DNA from: Azophilus sp965221755
GTDB lineage: Bacteria > Pseudomonadota > Gammaproteobacteria > Pseudomonadales > Azotimanducaceae
Length of the DNA: 64,000 nt
Assembly: GCA_965221755.1 (NCBI GenBank)
Contig: OZ244921.1
Span: forward strand, 1-64,000
Direction: 5' to 3'
Position numbers and translations under genes: made by a program
Notes under the pieces: model-generated
Told to the model about the DNA's origin: nothing
Database searches by the model: none
Seen by the model: the letters and a program-made list of their open reading frames with translations, nothing else
Part shown: positions 57,401 to 64,000 of the stretch, one piece after another
Numbering within the stretch: the first letter of the stretch is position 1
Layout of the letters: every line of letters begins with the position of its first letter

Positions 57401-60400
57401 CACCTCCGCCGTCGGCTGCGATGCCAACCTCACCGTGTACGTCCCGCTGCCGCCCTCGGCCACCGTCAGCGTGGTCGCGCTCAGCACCAGTCCGACCGAG
57501 TCGTCGATGGTCAGGTCCACGCTCCCGGTGCCCGCCGCGCCGCCGCCCACGTTGGTCGCGCTCCCCGGCGACCCGAACCCGACCCGCACCGCCTCGTCCG
57601 CGCCGTCGGCGTCCGTCCCCGCAGTCGGCGTGAAGGTGAGCGTCGCCACCTGCACCGTGTTGTCGTCGTCCCCCATGAACGTCACCAACGGCGACGCCGT
57701 ATCCAGACCGGTCGCCGTCACGCCCGTGCCCGACACCGACACCATGAAGTCCTGCGGCGTCGAAGCGTCCCCGTCCGGCAGACGCGCGCCCGTCGTCGTG
57801 CTCAGGCGCACCCCATAGACCAGCGTCTCCCCCGCGTACAGCCGCCGGCCCAGCGTCACCGCCGCCACCGCCGTCTGCGACGCGGCGCCCTCCGTCATCG
57901 TGGTGTCCGTCGAACTCAACGCCAGCGTCGTGCGCTCGTTGTCCCGGATCCGGAAGCTGCCCGAAGAGGCCGACGAAGACACCGTGTAGCCCGTCTGCGA
58001 ACAACTCGAGTCCGACGGCGCCACCACCGTCATCGTCACCAGGCTGTCGCGGTTGTCAACGGCATCGTCCGTCCAGCTGATCGCCGGGTAGTCCACGGTC
58101 GCGCTGCCGCCGGTGATCGTCACCGTCTTCGCGCCCTCGGCGGACGCCGCCACCCGGTCCACCCCGGTCTCCGCGATGCTCACGCACACCGTCAGGTCCG
58201 TCGCCGGCGCCGGTGAGGCCGACACCCGGAACTGCACCGGAATCGTGCCGACGGCCACATCCTCCGGCAGCAGCAGCGCGCCGCCGCTGTCCACCGTCAG
58301 GCTCTCGCCCCGCACGATGGCTACCGACACCTCCGGCGTAGGAGCCATCGGGGTCGCCGTCATGGCGCCCGACATCGCGCCCAGCACCGTCGAACCGCCC
58401 GTCCCGCTGACCGCGCGGATCTGGAAGCTGTACTGCGTGCCGTCCGTCAGCCCCGTCACCGTGTGGGAGGTGAGGGAGGCGCTGTTGGGAATGTCCGTCC
58501 ACGCGCCCCAGACCAAGGGATCGCCCGATCCGCGGCGCACCTGGTACTTGGTGATGGTGCCGCTCGGGGCGGTCCAGCTCAGGTCCACCTCGCCGCTGGC
58601 ATCCCCCGCCGTGGCCGTCAGGCCCGTCGGGGCATCAAGGGCGCCCGCGTCCAGCGGCGTCGCGGTCACGACCGCCGAGGCCGGGCTGATCCCGATAGTA
58701 TTGGAGGCGTAGAGCCGGAAGCCGTACTCCGTGCCGTTGGTCAGCCCGGTCACCGTGTAGGTCGTGGTGGTGTCGTCGCTGGTGAACAGCGTGAGCCCCC
58801 CCCAAGTGTTGCCCGTGCGGAGCTCGTACCCGTAGGAAAAGATGCTGCTGTCGGACGGGTCGCTCCAGGTCAGCACGACCTGCCCATCGCCCGGCGCGGC
58901 ACTCAGCCCGGTGGGCTGCGCCGGTTTAGGGTTGGGATCTCCAAATGTTGACGACGCCACACCGAACACCGTCCCCGCCACCGCGCGCACCTCGAACCAG
59001 TACCGTGTGCCGTTGGTCAGCCCGGTCACCGTGTACCCGGTGGTGGCCGCGCCGCTCATCGGGATGTCCGTCCAGTTCCCCCAGTTGATGCTGTTCGACG
59101 GCCCCGTGCCCCGCCGGTACTGGTACTTCGTGATGGCGTTGTTGCTCGGGTCGCTCCATGCCAGAGTCACCTGGGTGTCACCATCGGTGATGGTGAGACC
59201 GGGCGCGTCGGGCGCACCCGCAGGGCGCGGTATCGCGCTCTCGGTTGTTGACGCCGCGCCGTCCCCCGAAAGGCCGACGGCGCGGAGCTGAAAGTCGTAT
59301 CTCGTGTAGTTAGTCAGGCCCGTCACCGTGTGGCTCGTCGTGGTCGCGCCACTCGAAGCGATGGCCGTCCACTCCCCCCAGGTGCTGGAGCCGCTCGTAC
59401 GCTGCCGGTACTCGTACCCGGTGATGGTCGCGTTGTTCGGGTTGGTCCAGCTCAGGGTCACCTCGGTGGCACCCCCCGTGGCGCTCAGGCCCGTCGGCGC
59501 CGCCGGTTTGGCAACGGGGGTGATCGCGGTGCTGGCCGTGGCTGTGCCGTTCACCGTCCCGGCCACCGCGCGCACCTCGAAGTAGTACCGCGTGCCGTTC
59601 GTCAGCCCGGTCACCTTGTGCTCGGTGGTGTCCTCGTCGCTCGCCGGGATGTCCGTCCAGTCCGCCCAGGTGATGCTGCCCAACGGGCCCGTGCCCCGCC
59701 GGTACTGGTACTTGGTGATCGCGTCGTTCCCCGGGTCGGTCCATTTCAGGGTGATCTCGGTGTCGCCCGTGTCGATCATGAAACCCGCCGGGGCGGCAGG
59801 GGCGGCCGGGACCGCGGGCGTCGCGCTCACCGTCTCCGATGCCGCGCTCGCCCCCGATGCGTTGACCGCCCGGAGCTGGAACTCGTATGCCGTGCCGTTC
59901 GTCAGGCCCGCCACCGTGAGGGTCGTGGTGTCGGCGTCGCTGGTGAAATCCGTCCAGCCGCCCCAGCTCCCGCCGCTGATCCGCTGCTGGTACTCGTACT
60001 CGGTGATGCTGTCGTTGTCCGGGTCGTCCCAGGTCAGGGTGACCCGGGCATCGCCCGCCGTCGCCATCAGGTTGATCGGGGCCGCAGGCACCATCTTCAC
60101 CGTGCCGTTGATCTTCATCCTCAACGTAGCACCAGTACGATCAGCCCAGCTACCAGCCGAGAATAACCGAAAAGCATCCGCGATCGACCAGTCGGACAGG
60201 GATCCACTTTGCTCGTTGCCATTGCCCGTCCCCACTGCCGCGGTAAGGCTCAAAGTGTTACTGCCGCTTAAGCCGCGGATATCGACGAAATAGGTGGTGC
60301 TGGCCGCAAGGTCGATGCCGCCCCCCGGGGCGGTGAACGTGTTGAACCCTGCAGCCCCGGAACCGGGGTTGGTGAGGGTGCCGACTACCGTGCCCGGATC

Positions 60401-60790
60401 CGAGCCGTCTGCGTTGCGGATGGTGAGCGTCATGTCGCCCAAGGCTGCTGCCGACGGTGCCGACGTGAACTCGATCTCGACATTGGCCACGTTGTAGCCC
60501 GCGCTGTTGGCGCCGGTGGTGAATGCCTGGGCAGGGTAGTAATTGGAAATGACGGCTAATGGTGAGCTTGTGCCGGCTCCCTGGTTGCCCACCAGCAGCC
60601 GCGTGGTCTGCGCCTCGGCGGCCGGGGCGGGGCCGAACAGCAGCGGCAGGGCGAGCAGCGCGGCGGCCGGGAGGGCGCGGAAGAGGCGCGCGCCGGCGCG
60701 GACGCCGCGGGGGCGGTCAGACGAGGTGGCGTCCCGCCGGCGAAGCCAGCCGCTCACGCCGCGCATTTCGGGGGGGGGGGGGGGGCACAT
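51485..60790 (-). CDS. Giant phase-variable autotransporter adhesin (FnIII, Calx-beta, barrel)
   Basis: 3101 residues. A signal peptide ends near residue 60 (APAAEA|QTT). Six fibronectin type III repeats follow (about 233-815; e.g. ATAGDARVTLTWDDPDND and LTNGTAYEFQLRAV). Residues about 815-2640 are Calx-beta-like repeats (VAEGGSGTYTV..., AQTVTVSADED) alternating with Ig-like modules (VEITGVPDRIS) and one cadherin-like module (about 2172-2270). The autotransporter barrel runs from about 2740 and ends in LEARLRF with the C-terminal Phe used by Bam. Surface adhesion is inferred. The first codons contain C16 (60785-60770): in frame as ATG-TGC-(CCC)5. The IS630 element sits on the stop codon yet preserves TAG. 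Confidence 0.9.
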   Translation of the reverse strand: MCPPPPPEMRGVSGWLRRRDATSSDRPRGVRAGARLFRALPAAALLALPLLFGPAPAAEAQTTRLLVGNQGAGTSSPLAVISNYYPAQAFTTGANSAGYNVANVEIEFTSAPSAAALGDMTLTIRNADGSDPGTVVGTLTNPGSGAAGFNTFTAPGGGIDLAASTTYFVDIRGLSGSNTLSLTAAVGTGNGNEQSGSLSDWSIADAFRLFSAGSWADRTGATLRMKINGTVKMVPAAPINLMATAGDARVTLTWDDPDNDSITEYEYQQRISGGSWGGWTDFTSDADTTTLTVAGLTNGTAYEFQLRAVNASGASAASETVSATPAVPAAPAAPAGFMIDTGDTEITLKWTDPGNDAITKYQYRRGTGPLGSITWADWTDIPASDEDTTEHKVTGLTNGTRYYFEVRAVAGTVNGTATASTAITPVAKPAAPTGLSATGGATEVTLSWTNPNNATITGYEYRQRTSGSSTWGEWTAIASSGATTTSHTVTGLTNYTRYDFQLRAVGLSGDGAASTTESAIPRPAGAPDAPGLTITDGDTQVTLAWSDPSNNAITKYQYRRGTGPSNSINWGNWTDIPMSGAATTGYTVTGLTNGTRYWFEVRAVAGTVFGVASSTFGDPNPKPAQPTGLSAAPGDGQVVLTWSDPSDSSIFSYGYELRTGNTWGGLTLFTSDDTTTTYTVTGLTNGTEYGFRLYASNTIGISPASAVVTATPLDAGALDAPTGLTATAGDASGEVDLSWTAPSGTITKYQVRRGSGDPLVWGAWTDIPNSASLTSHTVTGLTDGTQYSFQIRAVSGTGGSTVLGAMSGAMTATPMAPTPEVSVAIVRGESLTVDSGGALLLPEDVAVGTIPVQFRVSASPAPATDLTVCVSIAETGVDRVAASAEGAKTVTITGGSATVDYPAISWTDDAVDNRDSLVTMTVVAPSDSSCSQTGYTVSSSASSGSFRIRDNERTTLALSSTDTTMTEGAASQTAVAAVTLGRRLYAGETLVYGVRLSTTTGARLPDGDASTPQDFMVSVSGTGVTATGLDTASPLVTFMGDDDNTVQVATLTFTPTAGTDADGADEAVRVGFGSPGSATNVGGGAAGTGSVDLTIDDSVGLVLSATTLTVAEGGSGTYTVRLASQPTAEVTVTVGGVSGEVTVDTDGDTGGNQNTLTFTTGDWNTAQTVTVSADEDGDTDNDSATLTHTAAGGDYAALTGDSVEVTVTDDDTPGVATATTDGEATEGSATDTATFTVVLNTVPSSDVTVTVTAPAGLTLDGPDAGSTFGSSEALTFTNSNWGTAQTVTVRATDDSTDSPIGRELTVTYAAASSDSGYSGLSGDAATVTVVDNDPTAVTLAGSAGDVVEGGTKTFTITLNRGLVNGETLPVPLTFSGGATRGTDYMTACPTTLPTGVTCANLDSGNAMVTFTGPSTGTTATTVTLTLSAATDNTAESGGETVVIGLGTLNANSGTGLGGGASGTDSLADFSITDPDTSVPTVEITGVPDRISGTGDITATFTFSEDVTGFATDDVTVTGGTKGTFTATSATVYTLVVTPDGGADVVVTVAADSATDGTNTGPASAESATAVWTALVFSSTAVTVVEEASATYTVALSSQPDGNVTVTVGGASGEVTFDTDSTTPGTQTTALTFTTTNWSTARTVTVLAAADNDTENDSATLTHSASGGGYGSVTGSVAVTVTDNDTPGLVLDPTSLTVAEGGSGTYTVALATQPTGTVTVTVGGASGDVTVDTDSNANGNQNTLTFSTTTWSTAQTVTVSAGGDNDTANDTATLTHSASGGGYGSVTGSVAVTVTDDDTVGVTTAQPSDRQVTEGSTTDTATFTVVLNTPPSDNVAVAVTAPAGLELSTGSTFASSAQIGFTNSFWSTPQTVTVRATDDSTDSPLGRELAVTYTTSSRDSNYHNLSGTAATVTVVDNDPTAVTLAGSAGDVVEGGTKAFTITLNRGLVNGETLPVPLTFGTGAGTATRGTDYTTACPTALPTGVACANLDSGNAAVTFTGPSTGTTARQVTLTLSAAADGTPESGGETVVIGLGALDATSGTGLGGGASGADTLADFRITDPDSSAPTVEISGVPDRISNRDAFTATFTFSEAVTGFVKDDITVAGGAAGDFTATSATAYTLAITPTGGADVVVTVAADSATDGTNTGPASPVSRTATWEALTGNADDPPPANAAPTVVAAIPDQVATAGVAFNYAFPESTFSDADGDPLAYAATQGDDGALPAWLGFNADARAFSGTPQPADAGALAVKVTASDGNGGSASTVFNLVVVTRPVVSVVAGPAVVEGGGALFTITASPAPSGEVTVAARVSAAGDFVAAADLGGRSVKLSASRPSMSLTVATVDDDAVEADGTVSVALQGGVGYALSQTGASASLAVADNDEPSLVASPSSLSLDEGGSGSYAVSLGAAPAGAVTVAIAASAGAGVEASPASLTFTADDWSVAQEVTVTALEDDDIADASGALTHAASGGGYDGASAEVAVAVADDDEPSLAASPSSLSLDEGGSGSYAVSLGAAPTGAVTVAIAASAGAGVLASPASLTFTADDWSVAQEVTVTALEDDDIADASGALTHAASGGGYDGVSVEVAVAVADDDRPSASDAASAWLPRFGRVVSEQILEGIGDRVAARRAQAGMRSSEGGGEGGGTGLKVMFAGQGLGAGDAFAGESAPADAAFGDLAGGGREGRPLPIPDVAGPAAGAWPAPTAGLTARSGNSLGHLLRNALANSSFNAGGTTQRGSAWGLWGRGSVTSLDGRAGGVAVDGDVVTGQFGADLSVGRRSLLGLSVSHSRGEGDYVGAVGRGAMESTMTALTPYLSTATDRFSAWGALSVGRGGTTLAPERGARVEADVEMEMGAAGLRGELADFGDGFSVSLLSDAMAMRSTAEASAGMPRAEAEASRIRAAVEASWSRRTADGGQLSARLEGGARWDGGDAEEGLGGEVSAGVSWMRGGLAFELEGRRLVTHEDDGFSQTGASAHLAWDVRGKGGLGPSVSLRRHWGIATASGLDQLFAMRHMGRFGTESAAGGLDAEFGWGLPLFGGRFLGRPFLLHGAQGGGSLQTLGWRMRPLDTGRAAIDASMAFKLTRRAGVLGGNDHGASLEARLRF
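53010..53645. repeat. 318-bp tandem repeat within autotransporter gene
   Basis: Two adjacent 318-base units encode nearly identical 106-residue Calx-beta modules (EPSL-ASPSSLSLDEGGSGS to VAVADDD), differing at only a few residues such as E/L and A/T. Such repeats can expand or contract by recombination. Confidence 0.88.
54300..56850. repeat. Long-range duplicated modules within autotransporter gene
   Basis: Two blocks about 1.76 kb apart encode the same series: VTLAGSAGDVVEGGTK, LNRGLVNGETLPVPLTF, a Cys-containing loop, ESGGETVVIGLG and VEI-GVPDRIS. The copies differ by small indels such as GTGAGTATRG versus SGGATRG, showing independent drift after duplication. Confidence 0.8.
60770..60785. 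repeat. G16/C16 homopolymer tract, contingency locus
   Basis: Sixteen consecutive G on the plus strand (C on the coding strand) immediately after the autotransporter start codon. With 15 C the frame meets TGA after AAA-TGC-GCG-GCG; with 17 C it meets TGA 18 codons after the tract. With 16 C the frame is open for 3101 codons. Confidence 0.9.
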
Positions 60791-60822
60791 ATCGCTGCAT
60801 CTTTTTTAAAGGCCAGACCGTG

Positions 60823-60828
60823 ATGATA
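60823..60828 (-). promoter_or_regulatory. Extended -10 promoter element of the autotransporter gene
   Basis: On the minus strand TGCTATCAT gives an extended -10 (TGn-TATCAT, 60828-60823); a TTGAAG lies 15 bases upstream. Transcription would start near 60815, about 25 bases before the ATG. Confidence 0.45.
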
Positions 60829-61039
60829 GCAGAAACCGGGCGGCTTCAACCGGGGGCGCCGGGAGATCGAAAACTGACTCCATTACCCCCCGGGGCCGGT
60901 CCTGGGACGAGAACCGCTCCCGGGTGCGCAGCGGCAAACCGCCCCGCAACCTAGCCTGCCTGTCCAACGCCGCCATCTCCATCGTCCGCCTGCGCGGGCG
61001 GTTCCAGAACCAACACCAGCCGCAGCGGCACAAAATCCA

Positions 61040-61130
61040 CGCGCGACCTGACGGTCGCGGATGGAGTTTCGCTGGCGCGAAACTCCGCGCTCGTCGCCTA
61101 GATCAGATTCCGGCATGTTTCTGAGCCCGC
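61040..61130 (+). repeat. Full-length family A repeat
   Basis: The copy has both hairpins, the spacer CTCGTCGCCTAGATCAGATT and tail GTTTCTGAGCCCGC. It nearly matches the copy at the start of pilX (34227-34318) in the opposite orientation. It joins the IS remnant to its right. Confidence 0.88.
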
Positions 61131-61149
61131 GCTCATCGCTTTTTGTCGG

Positions 61150-61460
61150 CTCAGGACATTTCGGAACTTTTCGCCTGCCGGATCAGGCAGCATTCTCGAT
61201 CTCGACAAGGCATTCGTTCGGCGTTCTGCAAGGAAGCCGCCCATGCGGCCGCCGATAGTTGTGGAAGAACTCGTGCCAGGCGAGCTTGGGAGCGAAGTCG
61301 GCGGGCGTGTCGGAGGCCCTGCCGCTGATCGGGGCGATCCACATCAATGAGAAGGCCATCCGCAGGAAGAAGCTCCAAGGCCGCGCAAAGCTGGCCTTCC
61401 GGCGGGAGCGCAGCGCACCGGCGGCCGATGGCCCGGCTCCACGGCGTCCATCCGCCATTC
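61150..61460 (-). pseudogene. Transposase remnant, IS copy right of autotransporter
   Basis: The minus frame ends with APKLAWHEFFHNYRRPHGRL and the C-terminus PNECLVEIENAA, the end of an integrase-core transposase. The plus-strand segment 61150-61290 closely matches 49475-49640 (ACATTTCGGAACTTTTCGCC, then GGCATTCGTTCGG). Upstream transposase parts are missing or scrambled to about 61640. It has the same orientation as the left copy. Confidence 0.75.
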
Positions 61461-61673
61461 AACCGCATCGGCCCTGACGCGCGGGATTTCGCCGCCGAAG
61501 CCCCGCCGGCAAGGTTCCGGCAAGGTTGTCGTGCGGGTGGACGACGTGCGCGTGGTGGTTGGCCAGTTCGGGGGACTCCGGCCAGCGCTCCGCAACAGCC
61601 GCACATCGACATGTCCATGCTGCCAAGATGAGCGCCCCATTGTATGCTATGGGCACAACAACCGTAGAAAACC

Positions 61674-62615
61674 ATGACTTTGGGTGAAATCGTCAGCCAC
61701 CCGATGGCCGTCACGACAATGGCAATTGCCATTGTGGGTGTCGCTTGGCGCATTGGTGTTTGGATGGGGGCGATGAACGAGCACAAAAACCAAGTCGTTG
61801 AGGCCGTGGCGGAGCTAAAGACTGACCTCAAGGAATACATGGCTGAAGTTCGGCGCGACTTCAAGGAGATTGCCCGAAGGTTGGATGGCTCGCCTGTTGA
61901 GAGCCAAAGTCCGCTCCGTTTGTCGGAAAAGGGGGAATCCATTTCCGAAAAACTCAAGGCCAAGCAATGGGCCAAGTCCACCGCACCCGAACTGGCGGAT
62001 CGGCTAACCGGCAAAACCCGATGCGAAATTCAGGAAGCGTGTTTTGAGCGGGCAAGCACGGATGCCTTTGAGGAAAACGCGGAGATGACCAGAGGGATTT
62101 TGGATTGCGCCGCCCCCGGCAGAACCCGCCTTCGCATGTCCAGCGTTCCCTACGACTTTGGCACTGGCCGCTCCGATCCAGCCACCTTCCCTGCCGCAGG
62201 CCTGAAGGCAGCGGCGTTGCGGGTTCTCGAACGGGAAGGCGAGTCCTTCAGCGACCATCCCGGCTTGCGCCAAGCCATGGCAGCGCGGGAGACCGAGCGC
62301 GAAGGCGTGGCGGTCAATCCCGAGCGCCCCGTGATCACCAACGGCTGCATGCAGGCGGTGACGCTCACCGAGCCCGGCGACGCCGTATTGCCTGAGGAGT
62401 GCTCCCACCCCGGCACGCTGTCCGCCCACCGCTCGCTGAAGCTGGACTTGGTGGGCATTCCCTTGGACGAGGGCGGCATGCGTCTGGACGCGGCGGCGGA
62501 CGCGCTGACACGCCTGCAGGCGGCCGGCCGAACCGCGAAGTTCATCTACGCCATCTCCACCTGCCAAAACCCGACCGGCCTCGTCATGCCCAAGCAACGC
62601 CGCGGTCGGCTTTGA
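61674..62615 (+). pseudogene. Chimeric ORF: small membrane-anchored protein joined to a decayed aminotransferase
   Basis: Residues 1 to about 145 form a distinct protein: one membrane helix (VTTMAIAIVGVAWRIGVWMG), a coiled coil (QVVEAVAELKTDLKEYMAEV) and a soluble tail; family unknown to me. From about residue 150 the sequence is a fold-type I aminotransferase of the MocR/2-aminoadipate type (PYDFGTGRSDPATFP, VITNGCMQAVTL, STCQNPTGLVMPKQRR) with internal deletions, cut off before the PLP-binding Lys. The aminotransferase half cannot be active. The ORF has no internal stop, so the N-terminal part may still be made. Confidence 0.65.
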
Positions 62616-62668
62616 TTCACTGTTCCAATCCCCGAACTCCAACCCCAAAAAACAAGGCAATACCTGAA

Positions 62669-63517
62669 ATGAGAATCGGCGCATCCCTCCCCGTGCGCGA
62701 GCTTGGGGACGACCTCGAAGCCATCAAGGACTTCGCCCAAGCCGCCGAGGCGCTCGGCTACACCCATCTGCGCGTCCCCGACCAAGTGCTGCGCAAGGGC
62801 AACAAGCACTTGCATGAACCCATGATGCTGCTCGCCTGGGTCGCCGCAGCAACCAAAACGATTGAGCTGGTGCCCTCGGTCATCGTCCTGCCCTCACGGC
62901 AGACGGCGTTGTTCGCCAAGCAGGCCGCGGCGCTCGACCGGCTCTCGGGCGGGCGCCTGCGGCTTGGCGTGGGCGTCGGCGGCAGCGCCGATGAGTACGC
63001 GGCCTTGGGCCAGGACTTCGGCAACCGGGGGCGGCGCTGCGATGAGCAGCTTGAACTGCTCAAGCGGCTGTGGACCGAGGCAACGGTGGACTTTCAGGGG
63101 CGCTGGGACCGCGTCAAAGGCGCCGGGCTCAATCCGCTGCCGGTGCAACGCCCCATCCCGGTCTGGATCGGCGGCCGGGGAACGCCAGGGCCGGCGGTTG
63201 TTCGCCGCATAGGCACCCACGCCGACGGTTGGTTCGCACTCTGCTCGCCGGAGGACTTTCCTGCCGTCAAAGGCGCCATCGACGATGCCGCCGCAAAGGC
63301 GGGCAGGGATCCGGCAGCCATCGGCGCCGAGGCCGGCGTGGCGGTGGTGGGGCCACGTCAAGCCGAATGGCGGGACCGCGTGGCGGGCTGGCGGCAGATC
63401 GGCCTGACCCACCTGTGCCTGCGCACCCTCGGCGGCGGCCTAACGCCCAACGAACACATCAGCACGCTCAAAACCGCTGCCGACGAGGTTCCCGGCGGCC
63501 TTCAATCCACCAGCTGA
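62669..63517 (+). CDS. LLM-class (luciferase-like) flavin- or F420-dependent oxidoreductase
   Basis: The 282-residue protein has the bacterial luciferase-like barrel: MRIGASLPVRELGDDLEAIK, GYTHLRVPDQVL, LDRLSGGRLRLGVGVGGSAD and PIPVWIGGRG. This pattern resembles TIGR03619-type F420-dependent enzymes; the cofactor cannot be settled from sequence alone. The ATG at 62669 begins the family N-terminus; the open frame upstream belongs to the chimeric ORF region. It overlaps the next gene by 16 bases tail to tail. Confidence 0.88.
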   Translation: MRIGASLPVRELGDDLEAIKDFAQAAEALGYTHLRVPDQVLRKGNKHLHEPMMLLAWVAAATKTIELVPSVIVLPSRQTALFAKQAAALDRLSGGRLRLGVGVGGSADEYAALGQDFGNRGRRCDEQLELLKRLWTEATVDFQGRWDRVKGAGLNPLPVQRPIPVWIGGRGTPGPAVVRRIGTHADGWFALCSPEDFPAVKGAIDDAAAKAGRDPAAIGAEAGVAVVGPRQAEWRDRVAGWRQIGLTHLCLRTLGGGLTPNEHISTLKTAADEVPGGLQSTS

Positions 63518-64000
63518 CGCACCGACTCGGGGCTGGGGCCACCCGGCAGGATCATCACCACGGCATCATCAAAGCCCGCTTCGGCGAAACGGTCGAGCTT
63601 GGCCTTGAGTTCGCCGAGGTCCGTGCCCGGCGGCAACTGAATGGTGGACACCACAGCCCTTCCGCCGCCGGCTTGCCGATAGCGGCCCAAGGCGGCTATG
63701 ACCTGATCCGCGGATCGGTAGTGGGCCGAAGCGATCCAGCCATCGAACTCGGCCGCCGCCCGCTCGACGCCCTGCCCCCAAGTGCCCAGCACGAGCGGCG
63801 GGCCACCGCGAACGTCGGGCCAAGGCGCTACGTCCATGCCCTCATGCCGGCCAGTGCTGAAAATCCCGCGCAGCGCCTCAATCACTGACCGCAAATCGGA
63901 AAATCGGGTTTCATAGGATCGGCCGAGGGCCGCGAAGTCACTCGGCGTCGAGCCGGCGCCGAGGCCAATCACGAGGCGGTCGCCGCAAATCTGATGCAGG
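63502..64000 (-). CDS. LLM-class oxidoreductase, partial (5' end beyond the window)
   Basis: The C-terminal 166 residues or so of a second luciferase-like protein: LVIGLGAGSTPSDFAALGRS, PLVLGTWGQGVERAAAEFDG and a final FDDAVVMILPGGPSPESV. The frame continues past the right edge, so the apparent start at 63972 is not real. Convergent with the preceding LLM gene. Confidence 0.82.
   Translation of the reverse strand, partial: LHQICGDRLVIGLGAGSTPSDFAALGRSYETRFSDLRSVIEALRGIFSTGRHEGMDVAPWPDVRGGPPLVLGTWGQGVERAAAEFDGWIASAHYRSADQVIAALGRYRQAGGGRAVVSTIQLPPGTDLGELKAKLDRFAEAGFDDAVVMILPGGPSPESVRQLVD

Noticed and set aside
52835..58216. A 1793-codon plus-strand open frame opposite the autotransporter, and a 1705-codon minus-strand frame (52887-58004).
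   Set aside because: Both are low-complexity (Arg/His/Gly- or Ala-rich) shadows created by high GC and the repeat modules; neither shows domains or a ribosome site, whereas the 3101-codon frame has recognisable modules.

Overview
The window looks like a chromosomal segment from a GC-rich gammaproteobacterium. The order rne-murB-kdsB-lpxK-exbD-exbB-comEC-DUF2062-lolE/D/C closely follows an arrangement I know from Pseudomonas and relatives. The blocks ispB|rplU-rpmA-obgE-proB and rpsT|murJ-ribF-lspA are also gammaproteobacterial, as are the type IV pilus minor pilins. I cannot name the genus. Accessory genes (paired acyl-CoA dehydrogenases, SDRs, EthD, GYD, LLM-type oxidoreductases) suggest an environmental, possibly marine or host-associated, heterotroph.

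Layout. 1-829: palindrome-rich region, probable promoter and long leader of rne. 830-10959: rne, murB, an HSD10-like SDR, then on the minus strand galU, exbB, exbD, an msbA-lpxK fusion and kdsB. ExbD, msbA-lpxK and kdsB each start at GTG in a GTGA overlap with the gene before. 11043-14150: orphan antitoxin-like gene, repeats, clpB. 14292-21338: comEC, a DUF2062 gene, lolE, lolD, lolC, apbE. 21826-30217: an unknown small gene, an epoxide hydrolase, then tRNA-Ala followed by two acyl-CoA dehydrogenases, an RND adaptor and an RND pump in one overlapping chain. 30272-36672: repeat and IS remnants, fimT, and the minor pilin genes pilE-pilV-pilW-pilX-pilY1. 37040-44805: envelope, ribosomal and housekeeping genes. 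44951-49259: a metabolic cluster (MBL hydrolase, EthD, a probable selenoprotein, SDR, SDR-like) and a GYD gene. 49470-61460: a giant autotransporter adhesin gene bracketed by two like-oriented IS remnants and carrying an IS630 insertion exactly at its stop codon. 61674-64000: a chimeric decayed ORF and two LLM-type oxidoreductases.

The features that stand out are: (1) a small thioredoxin-fold gene at 46414-46761 with an in-frame TGA in a U-x-x-C motif, followed at the right distance by a perfect bacterial SECIS-like hairpin; (2) a run of 16 C just after the start codon of the 3101-residue autotransporter, where loss or gain of one base gives immediate stops, i.e. a phase-variation switch; (3) three families of dispersed hairpin repeats, with compensatory base changes, that enter coding sequences (start of pilX, leader of pilW, an SDR-like gene) and abut promoters and stops; (4) a one-polypeptide MsbA-LpxK fusion joining lipid A kinase and flippase.

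Functionally the core of the window is envelope biogenesis: peptidoglycan (murB, murJ), Kdo and lipid A (kdsB, lpxK, msbA), lipoproteins (lspA, lolCDE), nucleotide sugars (galU), TonB-like energisation (exbBD) and surface appendages (pilins, autotransporter).
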